A stretch of DNA of 64,000 bases from an uncultured Collinsella sp. (GCA_937950325.1 CALFDJ010000035.1:9124-73123), one strand, 5' to 3'. Positions 35,219 through 45,147 are shown, numbered from the stretch's first letter. The notes: generated by a model from the letters alone, not told the origin. Numbers and translations: made by a program.

Positions 35219-35686
35219 TTAGGCTTCGTCGACGACCTTGAGGCCACGCGTGTGGTCGATCTCGTTGAGGAGATTGACGCGACGCTCGTGGCGACCACCC
35301 TCGAACTCGGCGTCGAGCCACTCGTCGACAATCATCTTGGCGAGTTCAGATCCCACGACGCGGGCGCCAAAGGCAAGCACGTTGGTGTTGTTGTGCATGC
35401 GGGAGAGCTTGGCGCTGAAGGGCTCGGAGCACACGACGGCGCGTACGCCCTCGACCTTGTTGGCGGCCAGGCTGATACCGACGCCGGTACCGCAGATCAG
35501 GATACCCAGATCGACGTCACCGTTGGCAACGGCCTTACCCACCTTGTAGCCAGCGATGGGGTAATCAAAGCTCTCGGAGGTGTCGGTTCCAAAGTTCACG
35601 ACCTCGCAGCCGCGCTCCTTCAGGTGCTCGGAAATGATGTTCTTGAGCTCGACGGCGGCATGGTCGTTGCCGATACCAATCTTCAT
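35219..35686 (-). CDS. rpiB: Ribose-5-phosphate isomerase B
   Basis: 155 residues. Start MKIGIGNDHAAVELK, then ILICGTGVGISLAANKVEGVRA (catalytic Cys and anion hole), and HNNTNVLAFGARVVG are the RpiB/LacAB family motifs. It interconverts ribose-5-P and ribulose-5-P. AGAGGAACC precedes the ATG. Confidence 0.95.
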   Translation of the reverse strand: MKIGIGNDHAAVELKNIISEHLKERGCEVVNFGTDTSESFDYPIAGYKVGKAVANGDVDLGILICGTGVGISLAANKVEGVRAVVCSEPFSAKLSRMHNNTNVLAFGARVVGSELAKMIVDEWLDAEFEGGRHERRVNLLNEIDHTRGLKVVDEA

Positions 35687-35957
35687 GAGTGGTTCCTCTC
35701 TGGTCCGTGCGGCGGAATTGCTAAAGGTTTTACCGCGTTCGACTGCATGATAGCGCGACTTTTGTGTAAACGCTCGAGCGTTTTTTGGTCAAACGCTTTA
35801 GCATGCAACAAGACCGGCTTTTCATGAATGAATGCCGTCAGATTGTGCTTAAGCGCCGTCCGTCGGAACCATGGTTGCGGTTTCTGATGCATTGTTATCA
35901 AATAAAAGAGTTAACTATTATCGAGAGCCCAGTTCGTTATGTAAGCAGGAGATACCT

Positions 35958-37277
35958 ATGTCTACCGATTCCATCCGCGATGCCGCTTTTTGTGATGTCT
36001 TGAACCGCGAGCTTGTCTGTGCGCTCGGCTGCACCGAGCCCATTGCCGTTGCCTATGCAGCGGCGCTGGCGAGCCAGACACTCGGTTGCGAACCCGATCA
36101 TATGGACGTTGCCTGCTCGGGCAATATCATCAAGAACGTTAAGAGCGTGACCGTGCCCAACTCGGGCGGCATGCACGGTATTGAAGCGGCGGCCGTGCTG
36201 GGTGCCGTGGGCGGCGACGCCAAGAGTGCGCTCGAGGTGCTCGAGAGCGTCGATGACGCGGATCGCGCCCGCGTGGCCGAGCTGCTTGCTGATACGGACT
36301 ACTGCGATGTGTCGCTTGTCGAGGGTGTGCCCAACCTCTACATCAAGGTGACTGCTACAGCCGGGGGCCATACCGCGGTCGTCGAGATTACCGATCACCA
36401 CACCAATGTCACGTGCCATACGCTCGACGGTATTCCGGTGTGCGGCAAGTCGGCGGGGGAGTGTGCCGCCTGCGCCGAGCGCGTCGTGGCTGAGCGTGCG
36501 GCAGATAGCGCCGACACGCCCATGTCGATTGAGTCCATCGTCGACTTTATCGAGGACGGTGACATTGAGGACGCCCGCGCTGCCGTTGAGCGTCAGATTG
36601 AGCTGAACGGTGCGATCAGTGCCGAGGGCCTGGCACACGCTTGGGGCGCCGAGGTTGGCCGTACGCTGTTGGGCGCTCGTGCCGATGACGTCGCCTGCCG
36701 TGCCCGTGCCCGTGCAGCCGCCGGGTCCGACGCCCGCATGAACGGCTGCGCGCTGCCGGTCGCCATCGTGTGCGGCTCGGGCAATCAGGGCATTACCTGC
36801 TCGCTGCCTGTTATGGAGTATGCCGAGTATTTGCGCTGCGACCATGATCGCCTGGTTCGCGCCGTGATGCTGTCCGATCTGATCGCCGTGCATATCAAGA
36901 GCTATATTGGTGCGCTCTCGGCGTTTTGCGGTGCTATTTGCGCCGCATGCGGTGCCGGTGCCGCGATTACCTGGCTGTGCGGTGGCACGCGTGAGCAGAT
37001 TGGCGCGACGGTCTCGAACACGCTCGGCAACGTGGGCGGCATCGTGTGCGATGGCGCCAAGGCGAGTTGCGCGGCTAAGATTTCGGCAGCCGTGGACGCT
37101 GCGATTCTGGGCCACGATATGGCTATGCAGGGCCGTGGCTTCCGTGCCGGCGAGGGCCTGATCCAGGATACCGTCGAGCAGACAATCGCCAGCATGGGCT
37201 ATGTAGGCCGTGTGGGCATGAAGGACACCGACGTCGAGATCCTAAACATCATGATCGGCAAGACTCGAGTCTGTTAG
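35958..37277 (+). CDS. cyuA: UPF0597/CyuA-type L-cysteine desulfidase
   Basis: 439 residues of the serine-dehydratase-alpha-like UPF0597 family (E. coli YhaM/CyuA, Methanocaldococcus CDS). CALGCTEPIAVAYAAALA near residue 18, VPNSGGMHGIEAAAVLGAVGG near 64, CGSGNQGITCSLPV near 273 and GNVGGIVCDGAKASCAAKI near 358 include the Cys residues proposed to hold a [4Fe-4S] cluster. The enzyme breaks cysteine into pyruvate, ammonia and sulfide. ATG 35958 follows AGGAG. The stop overlaps the convergent HAD gene by 4 nt. Confidence 0.88.
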   Translation: MSTDSIRDAAFCDVLNRELVCALGCTEPIAVAYAAALASQTLGCEPDHMDVACSGNIIKNVKSVTVPNSGGMHGIEAAAVLGAVGGDAKSALEVLESVDDADRARVAELLADTDYCDVSLVEGVPNLYIKVTATAGGHTAVVEITDHHTNVTCHTLDGIPVCGKSAGECAACAERVVAERAADSADTPMSIESIVDFIEDGDIEDARAAVERQIELNGAISAEGLAHAWGAEVGRTLLGARADDVACRARARAAAGSDARMNGCALPVAIVCGSGNQGITCSLPVMEYAEYLRCDHDRLVRAVMLSDLIAVHIKSYIGALSAFCGAICAACGAGAAITWLCGGTREQIGATVSNTLGNVGGIVCDGAKASCAAKISAAVDAAILGHDMAMQGRGFRAGEGLIQDTVEQTIASMGYVGRVGMKDTDVEILNIMIGKTRVC

Positions 37278-38032
37278 GACAGTTCGTTGGCTATTTGGTG
37301 TTCGTAGAAGGCTTCGATAACGGCGTTAAAGTCGCGGGCGAAGTCTTCCATGGTTCCGCGCCAGGTGGCTCGGCTGGGCTTGCCCTGGCCTACATAGGCA
37401 GTCTGAATGCCGCAGGCGGGGCTGGGGAAGTCGCGTTTGGGATCGTTGCCCACCATAAGGACCTCGTGCGGCTCGAGCCCCATCACCTGAAGCTGCTCTA
37501 GATAGTAGGTGGCATCGGGCTTGCAGCGGGTGGTGTTTCCCATGTGCGTGACGAGCTCAAAGGGGGCGTCGGTCAGGTCGCCCCAACCCATGCGGCACTC
37601 GATGGCCCCCTGCGGAAAGCTGGGGTTGGTGAAGAGCGCGCAACGCAGTCCTGCGTCCTGTACAGCCTGGAGCGCGGCGTGCGCGCCGGGCATGGCGTGG
37701 GCGTTAATGACATCGTCGTTCTTGTGCGGAAGAACTTCGCGGTCATAGTAGGTAAACGCCTCGTAGATGAGGGGATCGGAGAGGCAGATGCCGCACCGGC
37801 GCTCAACCTCTTCTTGGTAAAACTCAAGATTGGTGCGATTGTCCGTGCCACTGCGGCGGTTGGCGTTGAGGTCGACCAAGATGGTGCCGAGGCGTGCCAT
37901 CGTGCCACCGCGGCTGCGTCGCCCGATGTCCGCGAGCATCGACGAGACATCCTTAAAATACCGAAGGATGAACGCGTTGAGGTTGATGCTAAGAAGCGTT
38001 TCGTCCATATCGAAAACGACTGCTTTGAGCAC
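37274..38032 (-). CDS. HAD superfamily hydrolase
   Basis: 252 residues. Motif I VVFDMDETLLSIN, motif II LFTNPSF, motif III Lys in RCKPDATYYLEQL, motif IV MVGNDPKRDFPSPA (double Asp). The inserted cap follows motif I (about residues 15-110), so type I. Substrate unknown. The gene converges on the cysteine desulfidase. Confidence 0.85.
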   Translation of the reverse strand: MLKAVVFDMDETLLSINLNAFILRYFKDVSSMLADIGRRSRGGTMARLGTILVDLNANRRSGTDNRTNLEFYQEEVERRCGICLSDPLIYEAFTYYDREVLPHKNDDVINAHAMPGAHAALQAVQDAGLRCALFTNPSFPQGAIECRMGWGDLTDAPFELVTHMGNTTRCKPDATYYLEQLQVMGLEPHEVLMVGNDPKRDFPSPACGIQTAYVGQGKPSRATWRGTMEDFARDFNAVIEAFYEHQIANELS

Positions 38033-38348
38033 GCGGGCACCTTTCTCGATAAATCGTTCTAGAATCGTTGGCTCCGGATACTTTACCTCAAAGGCGTATG
38101 GGCAAACTGCTTATCGTCAAGTTGTGGAGACAGCTGTCCATAAGATTACGAAAAAGTCTCCACACGAGTAAAAAAACGCAGTTCACGCTTGAAATCGAAC
38201 CCATTTCCCCGTAACCTATACGAACGTGATTGCATAAGCGTCACATTAGTATCTGTCGGCTCCCGAGTGTTCCTAAACGTTGTGTGCTTGTCGCACCCTT
38301 CTGTAGGTCCTAGCAATCGGGGCCCCGTAGTTCGAAAGGGGTCCACCT
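38033..38348. other. HAD-rpsA intergenic region, rpsA leader
   Basis: 316 nt without a gene. A 9-bp dyad TGTGGAGAC (38123-38131) and GTCTCCACA (38156-38164) encloses a second short palindrome GACAGCTGTC. TTGAAA (about 38192) with 17 nt to TAACCT is a weak promoter candidate. The ~150-nt leader before rpsA could bind S1, which is autoregulated in other bacteria; not demonstrable here. Confidence 0.4.
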
Positions 38349-39515
38349 TTGAGTGAGATTCAGAACTCGTCCATTTTCTCTCTTGACGATGTCAACGAGG
38401 AGGAGATGAACAACCTCATCGACGGTACGATTACCGACTTTGATGAGGGCGATCTCGTTAACGGCACTGTCGTTAAGATCGAGCATGACGAGGTGCTCGT
38501 TGACATCGGATTCAAGTCCGAGGGCGTTATCCCGGTCCGCGAGCTGTCCATCCGCAAGGACGCTAACCCTGCAGACATCGTTGCACTCGGTGATCCCATC
38601 GAGGCCCTGGTTCTCCAGAAGGAGGACAAGGACGGTCGTCTGGTCCTGTCCAAGAAGCGTGCCGAGTACGAGCGTGCTTGGAACCGCATCGAGGAGAAGT
38701 TCAACTCTGGCGAGAACGTCGAGGGCGAGGTTATCGAGGTTGTCAAGGGCGGCCTGATCCTCGACATCGGCCTGCGTGGCTTCCTGCCCGCTTCCCTCGT
38801 CGACCTCCGTCGTGTCAAGGACCTCACCTCCTACATGGGCACCCGTATCGAGGCCCGCGTCATCGAGATGGACCGCAACCGCAACAACGTCGTCCTCTCC
38901 CGTCGCGTCGTGCTCGAGGAGTCCCGTAAGGCCGAGCGCTCCGAGATCCTGTCCAAGCTCAAGTCTGGCATGCGTCTCCAGGGCACCGTTTCCTCCATCG
39001 TCGACTTCGGCGCCTTCGTCGACCTCGGCGGTATCGACGGCCTCATCCACATCTCCGAGCTCTCCTGGAACCACGTCAACCATCCTTCCGAGGTTGTCAA
39101 GGTCGGCCAGGAGGTCGAGGTCGAGGTTCTCGACGTCGATCTCAACCGCGAGCGCATCTCCCTGGGTCTCAAGCAGACCACCGAGGATCCGTGGCGCGCA
39201 CTGGTCAAGAAGTACCCCGTCGGCGCTATCGTCGAGGGCACTGTGACCAAGCTTGTCCCGTTTGGCGCTTTCGTCGACCTGGGCGAGGGCATCGAGGGCC
39301 TGGTGCACATCTCCGAGATGGCCAACAAGCACGTCGATCAGCCTTCTCAGGTCACCCACGTGGGCGACAAGGTTCAGGTCAAGGTCATGGAGATCGACCT
39401 CGACCGTCGTCGTATCTCCCTGTCCATGAAGTCTGCTGCTGAGACTCTGGGCGTCGAGATCGAGGTTACCCCGCTGCCTTCCGAGAAGAAGGACGAGGAG
39501 ACCGACGCCGAGTAA
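38349..39515 (+). CDS. rpsA: 30S ribosomal protein bS1
   Basis: 388 residues with four S1 RNA-binding domains (about residues 32-101, 117-184, 201-271 and 288-359), seen as DLVNGTVVKIEHDEVLVDIG, NVEGEVIEVVKGGLILDIGL, LQGTVSSIVDFGAFVDLGG and VEGTVTKLVPFGAFVDLGE. Four domains is the short form common in Gram-positive bacteria. Start codon is TTG at 38349 with GAAAGGGG 8-9 nt upstream; no in-frame ATG exists nearby. S1 binds mRNA for initiation on structured messages. Codon usage is strongly biased, as expected for high expression. Confidence 0.95.
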   Translation: MSEIQNSSIFSLDDVNEEEMNNLIDGTITDFDEGDLVNGTVVKIEHDEVLVDIGFKSEGVIPVRELSIRKDANPADIVALGDPIEALVLQKEDKDGRLVLSKKRAEYERAWNRIEEKFNSGENVEGEVIEVVKGGLILDIGLRGFLPASLVDLRRVKDLTSYMGTRIEARVIEMDRNRNNVVLSRRVVLEESRKAERSEILSKLKSGMRLQGTVSSIVDFGAFVDLGGIDGLIHISELSWNHVNHPSEVVKVGQEVEVEVLDVDLNRERISLGLKQTTEDPWRALVKKYPVGAIVEGTVTKLVPFGAFVDLGEGIEGLVHISEMANKHVDQPSQVTHVGDKVQVKVMEIDLDRRRISLSMKSAAETLGVEIEVTPLPSEKKDEETDAE

Positions 39516-39540
39516 ATCGGTTTGACGATCACTTGTTTTA

Positions 39541-39573
39541 AGGGATCCGTCCGCAATGGACGGGTCCCTTTTT
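39541..39573 (+). terminator. Terminator after rpsA
   Basis: AGGGATCCGTCC, GCAAT loop, GGACGGGTCCCT, TTTT; near-perfect 12-bp stem. Confidence 0.92.
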
Positions 39574-39820
39574 GCATTTGTTGCTGAGGTACGCGATGCT
39601 GCCCGTGCGCAATGCTGCCCGGGCTGTTTACAGGCTATTGGGTTGTCGGTGCATGAAAAATGCCGACATCCCGCTTCGGGGAGGAGGCGGGAACGCACCG
39701 AGTAGACGGAGGGGTGCGGAGCGCGGTCGCGTCTCGACTGACGACGTTGCCCATCGACGACTCTATTGTACTGCATAGCGCGGTTCTTGGTTTATCGTGT
39801 CGAACGCTTGTGTTGTGCCA

Positions 39821-39847
39821 TTGCCTGCGGCAACGGTGTGCTACACT
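39821..39847 (+). promoter_or_regulatory. Candidate rnpB promoter
   Basis: TTGCCT (39821-39826) and TACACT (39842-39847) with a short 15-nt spacer, ending 13 nt before the RNase P RNA. The preceding 39575-39820 holds no supported gene. Confidence 0.4.
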
Positions 39848-39859
39848 CTTGCACTGCTG

Positions 39860-40213
39860 AGTGGGCCAGACGGTCGCGCGATGTGCTGCTTGCAGCACGC
39901 GTGAGGAAAGTCCGGGCTCCAGAGGGCGGGATGCCGGCTAACGGCCGGGCGGAGTGATCCGACGGAAAGCGCCGCAGAAAAGAAGACTCCCACCTGCGCC
40001 GCAAGGCGTAAAGGGAAAAGCTGAAACGGTGGTGTAAGAGACCACCAGCGTCGTGGCAACACGGCGGCTTGGCAAGCCCCATCCGGAGCAAGCGCGAATA
40101 GGAACGCTATGGGCCGGCCCGGTCCGCGTTCGGGTAGCGTGCGTGGAGCTGCATGGTAACGTGCAGACAAGATAAATGACCGTTCACGACAGAACCCGGC
40201 TTATAGGCCCACT
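39860..40213 (+). ncRNA. rnpB: RNase P RNA, type A
   Basis: The catalytic RNA of RNase P. The 5' end AGTGGGCCAGACGG and the 3' end ACAGAACCCGGCTTATAGG then CCCACT pair to form P1/P4-like closing helices. The invariant GAGGAAAGTCCGGGCTCC (CR-I, P4/P5) lies near 39901, GGAAAAGCTGAAACGG (with GTAAGAGACCACC) in the specificity domain near 40015, and ACAGAACCC (CR-V) near the end. No gene is on this stretch. Confidence 0.96.
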
Positions 40214-40300
40214 TGGCATTTTTGTTACCCTAACAATCGATACGGTCTTTGCCGTATTATTGAGGCTGTTTGTTGCTTTGCTTGTGTTTGAGGGGCTTTG

Positions 40301-40936
40301 TTGGACAGCTATTTTACTCTGCAATCGAATATTGAGGCTTCGGGCGAGTTTGCGGACCGCAAGAGTCGGTTTATTGCCCAGCTGATCCATATTGAGTCCG
40401 AGGATGAGGCGAATGCCTTTATTGAGATGGTTCGCAAGCGTCATTACGACGCTCGACACAATGTTCCCGCGTGGATTTTGGTCGATGGACGCGAGCGCCA
40501 GAGCGATGATGGCGAGCCGAGCCGCACGAGCGGTATGCCGACGCTTGAGGTGCTGCGCGGCGCGGGGCTCAAAAATGTTTGCTGCGTAGTGACGCGCTAT
40601 TTTGGTGGCACGCTGTTGGGGCCTGGTGGCTTGGTGCGCGCCTATACCGCGGCAACGCAGGCGGCGGTGGCCTCGGCTCAGGAGTCCGGGCAGATCATCG
40701 AGATGACAAGTGTTGTGCCTGTTGACGTGCATGTGGCCTATCCGCAGTATGAGCAGGTGCTTCGTTTGGCGCAGGATTCGGGTGCCAAGGTTTCAGATAC
40801 CGATTACGCGGATACCGTGACACTTCACTTGGTGTTTAAGGCAGGGGAGCAGGAGTCGTTTTGCGTTAAGATGCGCGAGCTTATGGCGGGGCGCGAGGAG
40901 ATTGAGGTCGGCGCTCCCGAGTTTGCCGAGTTCTAA
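40301..40936 (+). CDS. yigZ: YigZ/IMPACT family protein
   Basis: 211 residues. N-terminal IMPACT domain with SRFIAQLIHIESEDEA, RHYDARHNVPAWIL, DDGEPSRTSGMPTLEVLRG and VVTRYFGGTLLGPGGLVRAY, the UPF0029 signature; C-terminal EF-G-like fold. Bacterial role is unclear (RNA/translation-linked). The start is probably TTG 40301, 5 nt after GAGGGG; a tandem TTG at 40298 is also possible. It lies 87 nt after rnpB. Confidence 0.9.
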   Translation: MDSYFTLQSNIEASGEFADRKSRFIAQLIHIESEDEANAFIEMVRKRHYDARHNVPAWILVDGRERQSDDGEPSRTSGMPTLEVLRGAGLKNVCCVVTRYFGGTLLGPGGLVRAYTAATQAAVASAQESGQIIEMTSVVPVDVHVAYPQYEQVLRLAQDSGAKVSDTDYADTVTLHLVFKAGEQESFCVKMRELMAGREEIEVGAPEFAEF

Positions 40937-40941
40937 CGGCG

Positions 40942-40991
40942 ACGGCCGGCGTGCTTTTGGATGGATCCCAAGCGCGCCGGCCGTCGTTTTA
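40942..40991 (+). terminator. Terminator after yigZ
   Basis: ACGGCCGGCG and CGCCGGCCGT, 10 bp perfect, with a long 23-nt loop, followed by CGTTTTA. Confidence 0.8.
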
Positions 40992-41003
40992 TGCCACTGG
41001 TGT

Positions 41004-41450
41004 TTACTCGGCGAGCTGCTTTAGCACATCGCAGGCGATCTCGACGGCATCGTCGATGCAACCGGGGCAGCTGCGGAGCGGACCCTTATCCGATCCGATG
41101 CCCTTGAGCGTGCCGCAGACGGTCGTCGTGTTCTTCTCGCCAAAACGCTTGGCGATTTCGCGCGACAGCTTGTAGGTCTGGCCCTTGGTCTTGGGGTTTT
41201 CCATGCCGTCGCTCATTACAAAGCCCATGATGGCCACGGCGCCCGAGATGGCGCCGCAGGTTTCGGTCATACCGCCCATGCCGGCGCCAAAGCCCTCGGT
41301 GAGGGTAAAGGCGACCTGGGGGTCGAGCCCGACGGCGGGCGCGAGCGTGCAGGCGACGGCCTGGGCGCAGTTAAAGCCACGGGCGTGGTATTCGGCAGCC
41401 TGAGCCTGACAGGCGGTGATGCCGAGCTGGGCCGTATCGATTTGCTTCAT
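41004..41450 (-). CDS. C-GCAxxG-C-C family protein
   Basis: 148 residues. The family pattern is visible: a Cys in FNCAQAV, then ETCGAISGAVAIMG (C-GA-x-x-G), and two Cys near the end (TVCG... and CPGCIDDAVEIA). Family members are small redox- or metal-binding proteins found in anaerobes; function is not established. AAGGAG before the ATG at 41450 fixes the start. It diverges from metY. Confidence 0.85.
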   Translation of the reverse strand: MKQIDTAQLGITACQAQAAEYHARGFNCAQAVACTLAPAVGLDPQVAFTLTEGFGAGMGGMTETCGAISGAVAIMGFVMSDGMENPKTKGQTYKLSREIAKRFGEKNTTTVCGTLKGIGSDKGPLRSCPGCIDDAVEIACDVLKQLAE

Positions 41451-41680
41451 CGTTGTCTCCTTGGTCACGGTGTACCCGCTTATGGTACCCGTGACGGGGC
41501 ATGTAATCATCGAGAGCTTCATGGATGCCTCATTTTTATCTATCGAGCAAATGTCCAAGGCTTGAGATAAATGCCCCGGACCAATTTGTCCCATAACCTA
41601 CCTTGGGGATGGGTTGAGAGGGGTGCGGGGTAGCGGTATCGTGAACCGAATAAAACGTAACCCAGGCAAGGGAGCAAGAT

Positions 41681-42964
41681 ATGAGCGAGCAGACCATCGG
41701 TACCACATGTGTTCAGGGCGGCTATCACCCGGGAGATGCGGAGCCGCGCCAGGTGCCCATCTACCAGTCCACCACGTGGAAGTACGACACGTCGGAGCAC
41801 ATGGGCAAGCTGTTTGACCTAGAGGAGTCGGGCTATTTCTACAGCCGTCTGCAGAACCCTACGTGCGATTTGGTTGCCGCCAAGATCTGCGAGATGGAGG
41901 GCGGCACCGCTGCGATGCTCACGAGCTCGGGCATGGCGGCGAATTTCCTTGCGATCTTTAACGTGGCCGGTGCCGGCGATCACGTGGTCGCGAGCTCTGC
42001 CATCTACGGCGGTACCTACAACCTGCTCGCCCATACTATGGAGCGCATGGGTCTGACCTGCGTGTTTGTTGCCCCCGACTGCACCGACGAGGAGCTCGAG
42101 GCAGCTTTTGAGCCCAATACTAAGCTCGTCTTTGGCGAGACGATCGCCAACCCCGCCCTTGCCGTGCTCGATATTGAGCGCTTTGCCAAGGCCGCGCACG
42201 ACCACGGCGTACCGCTGATGGTCGACAACACCTTCCCGACACCCGTGATGTGCCGTCCCTTTGAGTGGGGCGCCGACATCGTTACGCACTCCACCACCAA
42301 GTACATGGATGGACATGCTGCCTACCTGGGCGGCGTGATCGTCGACCACGGCCAGTTTGACTGGATGGCCCATGCGGACAAGTTCCCGGGTCTCACCACG
42401 CCCGACGAGAGCTACCACGGCGTGACCTATGCCGAGAAGTTCGGTCGCGAGGGTGCCTTTATTACCAAGGCCACTGCGCAGCTTATGCGCGACCTCGGCC
42501 CCATGCAGAACCCGCAGGCGGCATTCTTCCTGAACAGCTCGCTCGAGAGCCTGCACGTGCGCATGCCGCGCCATTGCGAGAACGGCCTGGCGGTCGCCAA
42601 GTTCCTGCAGAGCCACCCCAAGGTGCGCTTTGTGAGCTATCCGGGTTTGGAGGGCGACAAGTACTACGACATCGCTCAGAAGTACATGCCCAACGGTACT
42701 TGCGGCGTCGTGAGCTTTGGCTTTAACGGTGGTCGCGCGGCGGCCGAGACCTTTATGAAGAGCCTCAAGCTCGCCCAGATCGCCACGCACGTGGCCGATG
42801 CGCGCACCTGCTGCTTGCATCCCGCTAATGCCACGCATCGCCAGATGAACGATGAGGAGCTCATCGCCTGTGGCATTTCTGCCGACATGGTGCGCCTGTC
42901 GTGCGGCCTCGAGGACACGGCCGACCTGATTGCCGACCTTGAGCAGGCACTCGAGCAGTGCTAG
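41681..42964 (+). CDS. metY: O-acetylhomoserine sulfhydrylase / Cys-Met metabolism PLP enzyme
   Basis: 427 residues of the Cys/Met metabolism PLP family. YSRLQNPTCDLVAAKICEMEGG (seen in parts), LTSSGMAAN, YGGTYNLL, VDNTFPTPVMCRPFEWGADIVTHSTTKYMDGH with the PLP-Lys in STTKYMDGH, and a C-terminal RLSCGLED. The best fit is MetY, which makes homocysteine from O-acetylhomoserine and sulfide; cystathionine or methionine gamma-lyase remain possible. No SAM riboswitch is visible upstream. Confidence 0.88.
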   Translation: MSEQTIGTTCVQGGYHPGDAEPRQVPIYQSTTWKYDTSEHMGKLFDLEESGYFYSRLQNPTCDLVAAKICEMEGGTAAMLTSSGMAANFLAIFNVAGAGDHVVASSAIYGGTYNLLAHTMERMGLTCVFVAPDCTDEELEAAFEPNTKLVFGETIANPALAVLDIERFAKAAHDHGVPLMVDNTFPTPVMCRPFEWGADIVTHSTTKYMDGHAAYLGGVIVDHGQFDWMAHADKFPGLTTPDESYHGVTYAEKFGREGAFITKATAQLMRDLGPMQNPQAAFFLNSSLESLHVRMPRHCENGLAVAKFLQSHPKVRFVSYPGLEGDKYYDIAQKYMPNGTCGVVSFGFNGGRAAAETFMKSLKLAQIATHVADARTCCLHPANATHRQMNDEELIACGISADMVRLSCGLEDTADLIADLEQALEQC

Positions 42965-43031
42965 GCTAGCTTCCTACAAGGTGCCGATGCTGGCAGAAAG
43001 CTTCAGCGACCTTTAGTTCCGATTCCGTAGG

Positions 43032-43078
43032 CGGGACCCCAATCGCGGCTGTTTGCAGGCGATTGGGGCCCCGTTTTT
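43032..43078 (+). terminator. Terminator after metY
   Basis: CGGGACCCCAATCGC and GCGATTGGGGCCCCG pair with one mismatch around a 12-nt loop, then TTTTT. Confidence 0.88.
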
Positions 43079-43104
43079 GCGTTGCGCCACTCGAAAGGAT
43101 GGAT

Positions 43105-44409
43105 ATGGAGAAAACCGCAGAGCAGCTGCGCCGCGAGCACATTGCCCTTGAGGGCGACACCCATGGCAAGAATAAATGGGCGATTCTGTTTACCGTGCTC
43201 ATCATGACGTTTATGGCGTGTCTGGATTCGACCGTCGTGACCGTGGCGCTGCCCGTGATGCAAAAGGAGCTGGGCGTGGGCCTCGACCGCATCCAGCTGG
43301 TGAGCTCGGTGTATCTGCTTGCGACGTGCGTGGCTATGTTGCCGTTTGGCCGCCTGGGCGACGTGCGCGGCAAGGTGGGCGTGTTCCAGCTGGGTGTTAT
43401 CGTCTTTACGGTCGGTTCGCTGCTTTGTGGCCTTTCGGGTTCGCTCGAGGTTCTTATCCTGGCACGCATCGTTCAGGGTATTGGTTGCGCGGCGGCCATG
43501 GCTAACAACATGGGCATCATCACCGAGTCGTTTCCGGCGCGCGAGCGCGGTCGTGCCATGGGTATTCTCGCGACCTTCGTGGCCCTCGGCATGATGTGTG
43601 GCCCCGTGCTCGGCGGCATGCTGGTGGCACGCTTTCCCTGGGAGAGCATCTTCCTCATCAACCTGCCCATTGGCGTCATCTCGTTTATCGTGGGGCTCTA
43701 CACGCTGCCGCATGTTAAGCCGGAGGCCGGCGAGCGCCCCATGTCGCTGGCGGAGGCCGCGCGTCGCTGCTTTGCAAATTCGGCCTTTACCATCAACCTT
43801 GCCTGCATGCTCATCGTGTTTGTTGGCATCGGTGCGTCCGAGTTTATCTTGCCGTTCTATTTTCAGGACGCGCATGGGTTTGGGTCTGACGTTTCGGGCC
43901 TGCTGTTTTTGGCGCTGCCAATGGTGAATGCTTTTATCGGCCCGCTTTCGGGTACGGTTTCGGACCGTGCTGGCTGCGAAGGTCCTACGGCGGTTGGCCT
44001 GGGCGTGTACGTGTGCGGTCTCTTTGCGGTAAGCACGCTCGACGAGCACTCTTCTATCCCTGTGATCGTGTGCTGCGTCGCATTTATGTCGTGTGGCACG
44101 TCGATTTTCCAGAGCCCCAACAACTCGCTGTATATGGGTTCGGCCCCGCGCGAGGCGCTCGGTTTTGCGGGCAGCTTGGGCAGCTTGGCGCGCTATGCGG
44201 GTATGGCAGTGGGCATTACGGCGGCGTCGAATATCCTGTATGGGCAGATGAGCGTGGCGATGGGCGAGGCCGTGACCAGTTTTGTTGCAGGCCGTCCGGA
44301 TGTGTTCCTGTTTGGCTTTCGCTCGGTGTTCTACGTGCTCATGGCTGTGGCCGCTGTGGGCTTTGCGCTCGCCATGGTGCGTTTGGTGAGGATGCGCGCC
44401 CGCCATTAG
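43105..44409 (+). CDS. MFS transporter, DHA2 (EmrB/QacA-like) type
   Basis: 434 residues, about 12-14 membrane segments. The first helix ends in LDSTVVTVALPVMQKEL (the D1 motif of DHA2 exporters), followed by the loop GRLGDVRGKVGVF (motif A), IVQGIGCAAAMANNMGII (motif B) and LGMMCGPVLGGML (motif C of antiporters). Probably drug or metabolite efflux; substrate unknown. Of two close ATGs (43099 and 43105), the second is properly spaced from GAAAGG. Confidence 0.88.
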   Translation: MEKTAEQLRREHIALEGDTHGKNKWAILFTVLIMTFMACLDSTVVTVALPVMQKELGVGLDRIQLVSSVYLLATCVAMLPFGRLGDVRGKVGVFQLGVIVFTVGSLLCGLSGSLEVLILARIVQGIGCAAAMANNMGIITESFPARERGRAMGILATFVALGMMCGPVLGGMLVARFPWESIFLINLPIGVISFIVGLYTLPHVKPEAGERPMSLAEAARRCFANSAFTINLACMLIVFVGIGASEFILPFYFQDAHGFGSDVSGLLFLALPMVNAFIGPLSGTVSDRAGCEGPTAVGLGVYVCGLFAVSTLDEHSSIPVIVCCVAFMSCGTSIFQSPNNSLYMGSAPREALGFAGSLGSLARYAGMAVGITAASNILYGQMSVAMGEAVTSFVAGRPDVFLFGFRSVFYVLMAVAAVGFALAMVRLVRMRARH

Positions 44410-44568
44410 CTTGTGGTGGCAGGCTTGCCACGAATCGGGCTTATCTACTGGTCTTGCAGCTTTATGGTGCGATGTGGCTTGTGGGGCGGGCGGGGATCGG
44501 TCCGTGGTAGACTATCGAACAACGTTTATTAATCGCGCGGTATCGTTGCCGCGAGAAGGGGTTGCGCC

Positions 44569-45147
44569 ATGCAGGAGCTTGAGGATCGTATTCGCCATGA
44601 CGGCATCGTAAAGGCCGGTAACGTCCTTAAGGTTGATGCCTTCCTCAACCACCAGTGCGACGTTGAGCTGTTCGACCACATGGGTGCCGAGTGGGCCCGT
44701 CTGTTCGAGGGTGTCGAGATCAACAAGATCCTGACGATCGAGGCTTCGGGCATTGGTATGGCCTGCATTGCAGCTCAGCATTTTGGCGGCGTGCCGGTGG
44801 TCTTTGCCAAGAAGGCCCAGTCCATCAACCTTGACGGCGAGCAGTATGCCACGACCATCTATTCCTTTACCAAGCAGAAGGAGTACCCGGTTATCGTGGG
44901 TAAGCGTTTCCTGTCCGAGGGCGATAAGGTCCTGATTATCGACGACTTCCTGGCCAACGGTTGCGCGCTTGAGGGCCTTATTAAGATCTGCGAGGCTGCG
45001 GGCGCCGAGGTTGCCGGCATTGGCATCGCCGTTGAGAAGGGCTTCCAGGGCGGTGGCGATAAGCTCCGTGAGCGCGGCTTTCGCGTTGAGAGCCTGGCCC
45101 GTATTGCCGAAATGGACTGCGAGAACGGCGAGATCACGTTCGCCTAG
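44569..45147 (+). CDS. xpt: Xanthine phosphoribosyltransferase
   Basis: 192 residues. Start [29 protein letters not shown] is typical of Gram-positive Xpt. [20 protein letters not shown] and the PRPP-binding loop [13 protein letters not shown] follow. It salvages xanthine to XMP. No purine riboswitch is recognisable upstream. Confidence 0.95.
   Translation: MQELEDRIRHDGIVKAGNVLKVDAFLNHQCDVELFDHMGAEWARLFEGVEINKILTIEASGIGMACIAAQHFGGVPVVFAKKAQSINLDGEQYATTIYSFTKQKEYPVIVGKRFLSEGDKVLIIDDFLANGCALEGLIKICEAAGAEVAGIGIAVEKGFQGGGDKLRERGFRVESLARIAEMDCENGEITFA

Noticed and set aside
44410..44568. Purine riboswitch in front of xpt
   Set aside because: The three-way junction core sequences are not found; only a short unstructured leader is visible.
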